A stretch of DNA of 64,000 bases from Botryotinia globosa (lineage: Eukaryota > Ascomycota > Leotiomycetes > Helotiales > Sclerotiniaceae), in assembly GCA_014898425.1 (NCBI GenBank), contig RCSZ01000005.1, positions 2,196,501 through 2,260,500 on the forward strand, in the 5' to 3' direction. Made by a program: the position numbers and the translations under genes. Below are positions 12,332 to 24,200 of the stretch, piece after piece; the stretch's first letter is position 1; each line of letters begins with the position of its first letter. A model generated the notes under the pieces. The model was not told the origin of the DNA. It searched no databases and was given only the letters and a program-made list of their open reading frames with translations.

Positions 12332-12370
12332 CAATTCAATTCAATTCAATTCAATTCAATTCAATTCACT
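12332..12370. repeat. (CAATT)n pentanucleotide array
   Basis: About seven CAATT units followed by degenerate CAATTC/CACCT variants running to about 12460. Confidence 0.8.
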
Positions 12371-12591
12371 CCAATTCATTCCAATTCAATTAATTCCATT
12401 CGAATCAACTCACCTCACCTCACCTCAACTCAACCCAACCCAACTCAATTCATCTCAATCCAATTCTATTTCCAAGTCAATAAGTCAAGCAGAAAGCGCT
12501 TGGATGGATTAGATAAAGTCCCTAGTGAGACCCGCGACAACGGCCACCAACCTACCTTTCAAAGCCTTTGGTCCTTTCTCCTGCTTTCATA

Positions 12592-12665
12592 CCATCCATC
12601 CATCCATCCATCCACCCATCCATCCATCCATCCATCCATCCATCCATCCATCCATCCATCCATCC
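12592..12665. repeat. (CATC)n microsatellite
   Basis: About 18 CATC units with one CACC variant. The isoleucine-histidine-proline-serine peptide predicted from 12500-13054 is a translation of this and neighbouring (ATC)n/(ACA)n repeats, not a gene. Confidence 0.9.
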
Positions 12666-13066
12666 TCGACCAAACACACTCACTCCATTCTCTCGACTCT
12701 CATAATCTAAAAATTTCGACCCAAAAAATACAAAAAAAGAGGATTACCCATTCACAACACTCCACGCAAACCACGCACACACAAGAGGGTACTTCTTTTC
12801 ATCCATCACCATCATCATCATCAACATCATCAACATCATCATCAACAACAACAACAACAACAACTCACACTCTCGCTCTCATTACCACTCCCTCTCTCAC
12901 ATCCTCACATCTTCACATCCTCACGATCCCTCATCTCATCTCGTCTCCTCCATCCATCAATCATTCCAGAGTAATCACAACTTCTCTTGCTTCATTTTCA
13001 ATTCTATACTATATCTGCCGACCTAAAACACTTTCTCCGACGTTGGTACATTAATTTGGATCATCA

Positions 13067-13081
13067 ATGACGATTCAGTGA
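13067..13081 (+). promoter_or_regulatory. Possible upstream ORF (MTIQ-stop) in the MYND gene leader
   Basis: ATG at 13067 opens four codons and stops at 13079-13081. It matters only if transcription starts upstream of it, which the sequence cannot show. A possible leader intron follows at 13278-13381, with a GCAG/GTATTC donor and a TTGGTGGCAG acceptor. Confidence 0.25.
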
Positions 13082-13165
13082 TTATTGTCTGTTCGTCTGT
13101 CTCACTTCTGGCTTGCGACATCTTTCCTCTTCCTTTTCCAAGATTCCAGCTTGGTCTCAAATTTC

Positions 13166-13200
13166 ACATCACAAATCACAAATCACAAATCACAAATCAG
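13166..13200. repeat. (CACAAAT)n short tandem repeat
   Basis: Four to five heptanucleotide units, in the presumed leader of the MYND gene. Confidence 0.8.
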
Positions 13201-13458
13201 TCATCCATCGTTCCGTACCCTCCCTCAACAAAAGAGTCCAAAAAAGAAGCTCAAAGACTTGCATTTGCAATCCGCAGGTATTCCAGCTCATCTCACCACG
13301 ATCCATCAATTCATCAATCGACATTGTTGGTCATACGATCACTTCTTTTCCCCCTAAATATAATTCCCATCTTGGTGGCAGGCTCGCCTCCGAAACACGG
13401 TGATCGATCAAAATCATCACCTCGTCGTCAACCGCCATCTGCGGATCAAACTTCCATC

Positions 13459-15366
13459 ATGAGAGAAGTCAACTTCAGCATTCCCAATGTCAATAAGGCT
13501 TCGGTCGGTATCACGACAGCTTTGTACGATCGTCGAGCCCTTGATTGTACTTCGACGCTACCTTTGATCAATTCGCTCAATCATCTTGCTTATCTCACCA
13601 CTTCCTCGGCGAGAATTAGAGATATCCTGACGGTCGATGGAGGTGTCGAGAGGCTAGTATGCCTCTTGAAGGCTGGGCGGAGCAAAGACATGATGGATAT
13701 GTGGAAATGGAATTTGGCATTTCAATGTGTCGTCAACATTGGTGTGCGAGGTTCGGAAAACGTTCGGACCAGGGTTGTTGAAGCAGACATGGTGCCCGTC
13801 ATCGCAACAATTCTCGACAATTACATCAAGGTGGTTGATAGATGCAGAGAGAAAGCCGAAGAAGCCAAGCAGAAAGCCTTGTTGGAACACAGACATCAAA
13901 ATGGGAGATCAGGGGAACATCGAAGTACACACAAAGGGCCTTCATTTGGCAATCGAGCATCGCGATTTGAATCCGAATTTCGAGCATCCAGGCGTCAACC
14001 TCCTCCACCTTCCATCGACATTCCGTCGAATCTTTCGGGTACCGCATTGACAAATGGCTCAGATGCCATGGATATTACCCCAACCGGGCCTCAATTCGCT
14101 CTCACATCTCCTCCAGAGCGAATGACATTTTCTGTTCACCGACATCATCACCATCATAGAAATCCGGACACGAGACAAATCTTCCTATCACCACGCCATA
14201 ATATTCAACCCCTCGCGACTGCCGTTCATTCCATGGATGCAGCTGATGGATTCAATCTCCGACCTGTTCGAGATGTTGACCGTTTACCATCAATGCTACC
14301 AGGATTTCAAGGTGGCCTAGCATCTCAACCCGAATCACCAACAACTCCCCTCCCTCCCGCACAAATGCGATCACCTACCGTTCGAGCGACATCGATGTCG
14401 GTTGGCACACCTCGATCACGAAGACGTCCATCTATTAGACATCAAGTTTCATCCGCTGCCGATACAGACGATATGAATGCTGATAGCATGGCATCTGATG
14501 AATCCGGGGAACCAGAAATTACTGGCGTAAGCACAGCGGAAATTCAGGCTACCAACGTCAATATTCAAGATGTCAACATGGATGAAAATGATTCAATGCT
14601 CACAGCCGTTGAAACACCACTTGGTCTTACCACTCCAACCGTTTCCGAAGCACAGGATGCCGGGACATTCAATATCACTCACCGGTCTGCCATGGATGGT
14701 AGCATGATTAATGATGCTGCAACCCCAACTGGACCAACAATTGGTCTTTCACCAGCTCAACCTACAACTGTTAATACACCACCCACCATGCCACCCACCA
14801 CCATCCCCAGATACTTCTTGGATAGACCAACACCACCACAAGGACAAGTTTTGGCAGCCATGCCAAGAGATGAAGATGTATTAATGTCTCTCCAACTTTT
14901 AGCATACGTTTCGAAATATTGCAACTTGAGATCCTACTTTCAACAATCTCACTTGGTTCCCAAACTTAAAATTGGTTCCGAACTTCAACTTTTAGATGTT
15001 GATGAGACCAACGGTACTCCCCCAGCCGCATGCTCATCTCACTCTCACGACGAGGAGGCGGAAGAAGAAGAATACTTGCTTCCAGACGATTTCAACATCT
15101 TTCCATTGGTCGAAAAGTTCACCGTCAGGCATCACAGTCAAGATATGCAATACTGGGCAGGAGTTGTGATGAGGAATTTGTGCCGAAAGGATGATGCACG
15201 TGGGGGTATCAGACAATGTGCATATTATCAATGTGGAAAGTGGGAAGAATTTACTCGACAATTTGCAAAATGCAGAAGATGCCGAAGAACAAAATACTGC
15301 AGCAAAGAATGCCAAAAGAGTGCATGGGTATTTCATCGACACTGGTGTGTTCAAGCATCTCAATGA
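13459..15366 (+). CDS. samB: MYND-type zinc-finger protein, SamB/Mub1 family
   Basis: A single open frame of 635 residues. The ATG at 13459 is the first in frame; the frame is open further upstream but has no ATG. Residues about 5-150 form a leucine-rich helical region of armadillo type (SLNHLAYLTTSSARIRDIL, then a block ending near IATILDNYIKVVDR). A long low-complexity Ser/Pro/Thr and His-rich stretch follows. A second conserved block runs 468-585 (from MPRDEDVLMSLQLLAYVSKY). A C-terminal MYND finger spans 587-630, with Cys587, 592, 605, 608, 614, 618, His626 and Cys630. In this family, Aspergillus SamB affects septum positioning and asexual development, and yeast Mub1 works with Ubr2/Rad6 to ubiquitinate Rpn4. 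A protein-interaction role in ubiquitin ligation is therefore inferred, not shown. The AT-rich transposon block starts about 1.3 kb downstream and a 10-kb gene-free stretch lies upstream. Family assignment is firm; exact function in this organism is inferred. Confidence 0.9.
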   Translation: MREVNFSIPNVNKASVGITTALYDRRALDCTSTLPLINSLNHLAYLTTSSARIRDILTVDGGVERLVCLLKAGRSKDMMDMWKWNLAFQCVVNIGVRGSENVRTRVVEADMVPVIATILDNYIKVVDRCREKAEEAKQKALLEHRHQNGRSGEHRSTHKGPSFGNRASRFESEFRASRRQPPPPSIDIPSNLSGTALTNGSDAMDITPTGPQFALTSPPERMTFSVHRHHHHHRNPDTRQIFLSPRHNIQPLATAVHSMDAADGFNLRPVRDVDRLPSMLPGFQGGLASQPESPTTPLPPAQMRSPTVRATSMSVGTPRSRRRPSIRHQVSSAADTDDMNADSMASDESGEPEITGVSTAEIQATNVNIQDVNMDENDSMLTAVETPLGLTTPTVSEAQDAGTFNITHRSAMDGSMINDAATPTGPTIGLSPAQPTTVNTPPTMPPTTIPRYFLDRPTPPQGQVLAAMPRDEDVLMSLQLLAYVSKYCNLRSYFQQSHLVPKLKIGSELQLLDVDETNGTPPAACSSHSHDEEAEEEEYLLPDDFNIFPLVEKFTVRHHSQDMQYWAGVVMRNLCRKDDARGGIRQCAYYQCGKWEEFTRQFAKCRRCRRTKYCSKECQKSAWVFHRHWCVQASQ

Positions 15367-16651
15367 TTCAATCATTCATCAGCAGTAACGGACGAAGATT
15401 GATCCTTCATGGCCATTGGCTATAAATTGACAAAAGAAACACGAATTTCATAATGTCTTTACGACACCAGCGACTCACTCGAGATTTCTCATGTCAAATC
15501 ACATCAACAACATCAGCATATCCATGGCGTTTTTAATATCATAGGCGGTTTCATATACGATACCTTTGCAGCATGCAAAATTAAAGCCAAGAACATTGGT
15601 TTTCATCGGCAAGATATACCATTTTGCCCTTGTTCATCACATCCTCCATGAAGATTTATATCAACTCGATTCGAAGCGGCATTAAAATATGAGTATGATA
15701 GCATACGATTCGAATGATTTGAATGAACGGAGCACGAATTTCTTTTGTCATACTTTTTCTGGCATACCTTTTTCTTTTGAGAATTCGACCTATTCTTGAA
15801 ATCAATCTCTTTTTCTTTTTCGATACCAACGTGGAGCGAATGATTGAAATGGTTTTTTTTATATGATGAGCAAATCATCAAAAGCCGTTTTGTATCATTG
15901 AAATATATATCTTCAACCTCTCAATCCATCCATCTTCAATCTAACCGGCTCTTGGGAAAATTCGAACTCAACTTACCTATTTTTTATATTATTCATTTGG
16001 ATTTTCGCGTGTGATGGATGGCATGGGGAGTTGAACGACTTTGATTATGTCTTGGGGAATTTTGAGAGAATGCCCGAGGGATTGATGGTTTTGATGGGTG
16101 AATGCATATGTTGGAGCGAAAGCGGGGGTGTAGTGGAGTTTTCTTTTTGAAGTATCGTTTACATAGCATGCTGAGATATCAAATTATATTGGGAGGGAAA
16201 GGAATTGGATGAGATGGGAGTAGAGAAAGAGGAAAAGAATGGATGGATGATGGGATTGGTAGGAAAGGAGATGATAGTTATTGGATTGGAAAGAAAGATG
16301 GGATGGGGTGGAAATGAAAAGGAAGGATAGGAATGGAATGGAAGGAAAGAAGAGGGCGAAAGGAAAAACGAATACGATACCACATATCGCATGCTGCTTT
16401 TTGAGCAGGCGTGTACAGGAAGAAGTTGAAAATGGACAGTGAATAGTAGATAGCGAATAAGCGGATACCAAATTAAGTTTATGAGAGAAGAATAAATTGA
16501 GGAATCAATTATAATCAATTTTAAATAAGAGATTTTTGTATGTATGTGATGATGAGTTGGCGAATGTTTTTGTGATGAGTATGTGAGTGAGTGAGTGAGT
16601 GGGTGAGTGGGTGAGAAGATGAAGGGGTTCGCTTAATGTATATAATATAAG
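15367..16651. other. Intergenic tail between the MYND gene and the AT block
   Basis: No gene is supported. It should contain the 3' untranslated region of the MYND gene. Purine-rich tracts and a (GAGT)n microsatellite (about 16583-16614) occur toward the right end. Composition is ordinary until 16680, where it changes sharply. Confidence 0.5.
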
Positions 16652-17965
16652 GTAAGAGTTGAGGCCCCGGCTTATCGCATATTTAAGTGAGATTAAAGTA
16701 ACCATCTAATTTCATATATTTTATTTTAAAAATTCAATTATTATTCTTGATTTAAATTCAAAATGAATATTAAATATAATTACGAAAATAATAATTATAA
16801 ATTTCATCAAAATTAATATACTCTTTGATACTCTAAAATTATTCAAATTAAAATTGATAGAAAATCCTAAAGATAAATCACTTCGAATTTAAATATATTA
16901 TAATCCATTACAAGAAATATATTTAAATCTAATTCGATTAGAAGAATTCGGAAAAAGAAAATTTATTAAAAATCTATAATGATTATCAAAAAGATTTATT
17001 CAATTATAAAAACAATTATTAAAGATTGGAATAAAAAAAGGATGATTTTCGAATAGATGAAAAATATATTTAATACTAAGATTTCGATATATATAATTCG
17101 AAAGGAATTATATTGATATAAATATAAAAAGTATATAATATATTCTAAATCTTTTATTTCAAGAATACAAGCAAAAAAGAGACTAAATTTTATATATAAG
17201 TATTACTAATAGAAAACTAATAATATTATTATTATTAAACTAAAAGAAAAGAATTGGAAGCTAATTATATAATCAAACAAAAACACTTTCGAATTAAAAA
17301 AAATGGATAGAATATAGATTACTAAATGAATTAATGAAAAGAAATATACTAATTATACTAAATTAATATATTAATCAGAAAGAATATTAATAATAATATA
17401 AATATAATTAATTAAAACTATAAATCTCTATTAATCTTTTTGAAAAGATTTAAGAATAATAAAAGCATTATCTTCAAAACATATATACAATAAGTTCTTA
17501 AATCTATTATATTCTCATTATTTAATAAACTAAAATCTGAATATATATTTATAAAAAATAATTCTAAAATATATTCAAAATATATCTATAAAACTCGATT
17601 GAAATATAATATATAAGACTTTAATTAACCACCCTCTTTTCCAAATCTTAATTCAATTGAGAAAATATAATAATAAATAAAAAAAGAACTAAAAAAGCTA
17701 TCATTTGTATCTATTTTTATAAAAGAATTGAAATATAAATTACAAGCCTTTGAAAATAAAATAGATCCCTTAGATTTCAGATTATATATTGAAAGATTAA
17801 CTTACAAAATTGAAAATATAATTAAAATACAAGGATTAATTATTATTTATTAATATAATACTCAGTTTTTATAAAATTATATTGTATAATTGATTTATTA
17901 TTAAATTTTAAAGAATAAGATCGAAAAATGAGTAGTGTGCGATAAGCCGAGGCCACAATTCTTAC
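16652..17965. mobile_element. 1.3-kb TIR element at the edge of the AT block
   Basis: 28-bp terminal inverted repeats lie at 16652-16679 and 17938-17965, with four mismatches. The shared core is GGCTTATCGCA on the left and TGCGATAAGCC on the right. The interior is extremely AT-rich with no surviving frame. TATAATATA occurs just outside both ends (16641-16649 and 17970-17978) and may reflect a target duplication, although the spacing differs by two bases. This is a RIP-degraded DNA transposon of unknown superfamily. It is unrelated in TIR sequence to the element at 7933-8380. Confidence 0.7.
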
Positions 17966-17981
17966 ATGATATAATATATAT

Positions 17982-18221
17982 TGTAAAAGAGTAGAAGGTG
18001 GTAGGGTTATAGAATAGTCCTTCGCATATACCATAGGAAAGTCATTGTAGTATATCGCCTTAGATAAAGAAAAGAAGAGGGAGGCTTTATATAACGCTTT
18101 ATAAAATATATTAGAAATTTGATAAATAGAAACTAATTACTCTTTTTAAATTATAAGGAAAAGGGTTATAAATATTAATTATAAAAATAAATTATATAAC
18201 CAATATAAAAATTCGCTTATA
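17982..18221 (-). repeat. Left LTR of element A (240 bp)
   Basis: On the + strand it begins TGTAAAAGAGTAGAAGGTGG and ends GATTCGCTTATA-like (ancestral ...CTCACA). It is collinear with 28463-28702, 41951-42190, 52419-52658 and, inverted, 53689-53929. Confidence 0.9.
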
Positions 18222-21200
18222 TTCCTTTCTATATAGAAATATTAATTACTTCGATTAATAAATTCAGATATAAGAATATAAAAAAAAATGATCAAAAAAA
18301 AAAAACAAATATTGCTTTTATTTAATATAATCAATTCAATAAATATTATTAAAAAAAAAAAACTTTACCAAAATTTAACAAAATTAAATAGCTTTTTAAT
18401 AAAACTTTAAAATCAAATATCAATAAAAATTTAATAATGAATTCTTTTACTTTTTTAAAAAGAAATCAAAAGATTTGAAATCCTTTTAAATTTTTATAAA
18501 TTTTTTGAAATCCTCAAAGATCGATAAAAAGAATTAGATTCTTATATTTCCTTCTCTTAATCTTTATCTTTTAAAAGAATTATTATTCTCCTTAATCTTT
18601 TGCTCTTCGAAATATCGAAAAATCCTTTATTATTTTATTCAAAATTAGAACTATTTTTATTATTATTATTATTTAATAAAATCAGCTTATTCTTTCTTTC
18701 TTTATTAAATTCAAAATATTTATTATTATATTTATCCTTTAGATTTTACTTTAAGATTATAAAATATAATTTATCCCCATAATATTTTTCAATAGATTTA
18801 ACATTTTCAAAAATATATAAAAAAAAGCTCTTAATATTTTTTATATAATATTAATACTAAATATTGAATTTATTATCATTTATAAAAAAAAATCTAATAA
18901 TTTCTTTAAATATAAATAAATTATTTTAAAGGAGTTTACTAACAAAAACTTATTCAATAAAATTTTGAATAATTAAATAATATTCAATTAAGAATCCAAA
19001 AACTTTATATTGATTATTATTAATAATATATTTGTTGAAAATAAATTTCAAGTTATAATATATATTCCTAATATCCTGATATTTCAATTCATTTTCTAAT
19101 ATAAGATTCAAATCATTTTTTAAAAATCTTTTCATTATAATATATAGTATAATTGATATTATAAAGAGAATAATATCTTTATTATTGAATTTGATTCTGA
19201 ATGTTATAGAATTCCCTATAATTATAAGTATTTAATTATAATTAATTTTTCTAATAAATTATATTAAGATAATCAAATAAATATACTCTATATAACCTTT
19301 CTTTAAAATAATATTCTGAAAATAATCTTTTTTAAAAAGCTTATTAAATATTCTTAAAATAGATATAATAAGATCTCATTATATTGTTTTATATTCTAAT
19401 TCTAATTTTATTTTATTATATTTTATTTTGTATTTTAATTTTTTAAATTAAAAATGAATGATATATATAATAAGATTGTTTATATATTTAAATTGATATT
19501 TAATATAAAATTCTTTTATATTTTTATATACAAATATATAATCGAAAGTTTTATTAGATTGAATAATAATAATTAAAAAAGGAATAGAGATAAAACGAAA
19601 TTTCTAATCTATATATTATAATATAATAATTTATTAGATTTTTAGATTCTATTTAAAGATTTATTATATTAAAGAGTAATAATAGTAATAAACAAATCTG
19701 AATCCTATATTTTTATAATAATTGTAATGGTAATATATTTTTATAGATTTCTGAATCAAAGGAATATAGATTTTTCTAATGAAATAAAGATATTTATTAG
19801 ATTCTATAGATTTATATACTTCAAACCTATAAATTGCAATTAAATTAATAATAAGAATTTGAATAATTACAAATATAATAATATTACATTTAATAGATTT
19901 GAATTTTAATATATTAAAAAGCTTTATTCTTCTTTCTTTACTAATTATTACACTTTCTTTGAATCAATAGAAATATCTATTATTGATATAAATATTATCA
20001 ATTCGATTTTAATATTTATATAGAAATCAAAAATGTTTTAATAAATTCTTTCAATTTATATATATAATTTTAAATCTAAAAATACTAATAAATTGATATA
20101 AATAATAATTACAAAGGTTATTAGACATTTTATTTATTAATATTATTATTACTTTTTAATCTATTTGTTTTATAATATACTTTTTTTTCAATAAATAAAA
20201 TTAATCCTATAATTATAGAATATTTTTTTTATATTTATATATTTTAGATTGGCTGATATTATTATCTTTATCTTTCTTATTTTCATTTTTTAATAAAATA
20301 TTTTATTGAGATATAATTTTATTTATCAAATATTTGTTAAATAATTCGATATTTTTATTTATTATTGCTAAATTAAGTTTTAATTATCTTTGGAGATTTG
20401 TAAGAATATTTTCTAAAAGCAAAAGAAAAGAAATTTGTAAAAACTCAATAATTAAATTTTTAATAAAAAGAATATCTTTAGAATAATTTGTATTAATTTC
20501 TTTAAATATTTCAATTATATTATATTAAAAATTAAGTTTTCTTTTTTGTTTATTATTCTATTTGAAAAGTTTATTAAAAAACTTTTTATTTAGAATTCTA
20601 AAAATAATTTTGAATTCGAAAAATATTAGATATTGATTAATTCAAATTCTAGATTTCAGATTTTTAGAAAATCTATATATAAATTCTTTATTAATCAATT
20701 CTAATATGATTTCTAAAATAATAATTCTAATTAATTTGAAGAGTTTATTATAAAATTTTATATTATAAAATATAATCAAAATTATAGCGAATATTATACC
20801 TTTTTATAAATAGTTTTAATATATACAAATTTTGTTGATAGTTTTTTACTATAATTTACAGGATTTTTTTATTTTAAAAAAAATAATTTTATTATCGATT
20901 TTTATTTGCTTTATTATTATATAAACTTTAATATAAAAATTATCCTATAAAATTAGAATTATAGTTATTTCCATCAATATATTTGTTTTAATTTTTTATT
21001 CTTTTATTCATATATTGAATTTGATGAACTTTATGTATTATTATTTTTCCGAAAGTCTTTGTATAACCTTAAAAACTTTTAATATATTAAAAAGCTAAGT
21101 ATTACTAATTATTATTATTATATTATAATATATATATTATAATTGAATATTTAAATATTATATAATATAATTCAATTCATTATTAAACTATTCAAATATT

Positions 21201-24200
21201 TTAAAAAGGTTTTTCAAAAAAAATAATTTTACTAAAATTTAACAAAATTATATAAATTATTTAAGAAAATATAAAAGGGAATCGTTTTATATATAATAAT
21301 AAAAAATTGAAATATCAAAATAATCGAGAAAAAAGATAATAAAAAGAATAAAAGGATTATAGATTAATAAAAATATTAAAAAAAAAAAAAAAGTATTTTT
21401 ATCTTATAAACAGTTTTTTTTATTCTATAATACTAAGGAAAAAAATATTATAGAAAATAACTTCTAGAAGAAAAAAAAAAAAAAGAAAAATTATTTTTTT
21501 AAATAAAAACAAATAAACACTTTTTTTTATTAAAGGAATTTTGTAAATAATTATTCTTTTTATTATATAAAAAAAAACATTATTTTTATTATTGAATTGA
21601 TAATTAAGATTTCTATAAATATATAATAAATATATAATAAATATTTCTTGAAATTATATTTAAAAATTCTAATATATTATTTATTTGTATATAATCAATT
21701 ATTGTTTTTGAATTATTAAAATATTAATTTATATAATTAGATTTTTATAATTCTAATAATATTTTTAATAAATCCTTATAATCTGATTAATTATTATTTC
21801 TTTTAATATTATTATTTGAAATTAATAAATATTCTTCTTTTCTTTTTATAAATTTCTTAAAACAAGATTCTAAATAGATTTTATCAACTAAAATTCCATC
21901 TATCTTTTTTAAAGTATAAACACCCTTATCAGAATCTATAATTATTATTTTGTATAATTCAAACTATTGATATATAAACTTCCTTTTATATAATATATCA
22001 ATTTTTGATTATAGATTATATTAAAGTATAATATTTCCTGAATTGATATTTTTGTTTGTTATATTGTTATCCCTATCGAAATACTTTTTTTTATTTAAGT
22101 AATAATATTTTTTATAAAATATAACTTTTTCCATATCGATATTATATATTTCTAATTATTAAAAATACAATATTAATAAATCTACTCGAATTATTATTGA
22201 TTTCTAATCAAGGATTCTTTAAATATAGAATTTTATTTCGATAGATAGTATCAAATAGTGATTATAGATTATATAAAATAAAATGAAATCAATTAATTGA
22301 TATATTATAATTTTATTAACAAATAATATTATATTAAAGTATTTCAACCATTTTTCTTTTTTATTTATTATTTTGAATAATTTATTAACAATAAATCTAT
22401 AATTTTGTTTAATTTGGCTATTTGCTTTAGAATTATATATAAAGATTTACATTTATTAAATACTATATTTTTTTAAAAAATATATTATATATACTTTATT
22501 TTCCAGACCATTATTTATCAAAATCTTATTAAAAATAGAATAATAATAAATAATAAATTATATAAAAATAATTATTATTTATAAAATTATATTCCAAAAG
22601 GTTTTTTTTTATCTATTCTAATAAATCATCCCTAAAAAGTATTAGATATTTATAACTATTATTTGAAAGTATATATATAATATCTAACTTATATTTCTAT
22701 CAATATATATTTATTTATATCAAATATAAAGATTCTTTTTGAAGATTTGATTATTATAATTAATAATTTGAATAAAAATTAATAAATTTTTTAACAATAT
22801 TATATATCTCTATCTAATAATATAACCATAATATTTTATTGAAAATACTTTTTATTCCTTTATAATTATAGATTGTATATAGATTATTAACAAAAGCAAT
22901 CTGTTCTATTTTATTATTAATCATTTTTCTAAAAAGTAAATACTTTATATTAATCTTGAAAAAATAATTATTATAAATATAAAATTTGAGAGCTTTTTTC
23001 TTAAAATTTCTGAAAATCTTTTTTATTATACTCTTAGATTTTTATAATGAAATTAAATATCTAGCTATTTCTTGATTTTCTTTATTATATATTAAATCTA
23101 ATATATAATTTTGTTCAAATTTAATAAAATTATATAAAACAAGAATATTTTAAATATTATTAAGTTTATTAATAATCTATTTATTAATATTATCTTCTTA
23201 AGCTTTTTTTTATTAAAGTTTTATAAAAGTATTTGATTTATAAAAAAGTTTATTTATTATAATATATATTGTTCCTTTTATATATCAAATTTTGAAATCA
23301 AAAAATCTGATTTATACAATTCACCTTATTATTAAAACTCCTAGAAGATTTATTATTGCTTTATTCAATTAAATAATAAGAATCTTAATATCAATCTTAA
23401 AAATAAAATATATTTTGTATAAATTGTATCTATATTTCTAAAAAGTTTTGAATATTCCTCTATATTTTCTTTTTGTAATATTATAATTCTTTTTTATATT
23501 ATTTCAAAATTCATTTTCAAATCTAATTATTATATATTTATTATTAAATTCTTAATTTAATATTATATTCCAATTATTGAAATTAGTATCTATATTTAAA
23601 ATGATTATTCTAATTATTAGAATATCTTTATAATTTAATAATATTAAAACAAGAGGTTTGATTAGTTCAGTTTTTAATAAATCCATAGCATTTTTCTATT
23701 CTCTTATCCATATAAATTTCTAGTTTTTTTTCAATAGATGATATAATAATTCAGTTTTTTAAGTAAATTGTTTGATTTAAATACAATAATATATATATAT
23801 ATCTAAAAACATATAAATCTCTATAATATCCTTGAATTCAAACTAATCTATAATTCAAGCGATTTTTGATTATTATAGAATTCGTTCTTTAGATTTTATA
23901 ATATATTCTATAATTTTTATATTGTTGAAATACTATTTGGATTTCGTTTCAATTAAATACTCTGTTTTTTCTATATATTCCAAGGTTTTATTGATTCCTT
24001 AAATATATATAAAAAATAAATTTCTATATTCCAGATATAATTTCCTTATTACTAAAATCAGTTTTAAATCCCTTTATTTCTATATCATCTAAAAATAGTA
24101 TAACTATTTCAGAAACTAAATCGCCTAGAATTTTTATAATAATTTTATAGAATTGGATAATAGAATTAGTAGTATTTTGTAGCAATATTATATAATATAA

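Larger units (their letters stand above)
8381..12500. other. Gene-free region upstream of the MYND gene
   Basis: About 4 kb without a supportable gene. Normal-composition DNA is interspersed with many microsatellites (listed separately). A 93-codon open frame at 10264-10545 lacks an ATG start and was not accepted. No transposon coding remnant is recognisable. Confidence 0.45.

Noticed and set aside
12500..13054. 184-codon + reading frame rich in His/Ser/Thr/Pro
   Set aside because: It translates (CATC)n, (ATC)n and (ACA)n microsatellites, has no domain, and lies in the MYND gene leader region.
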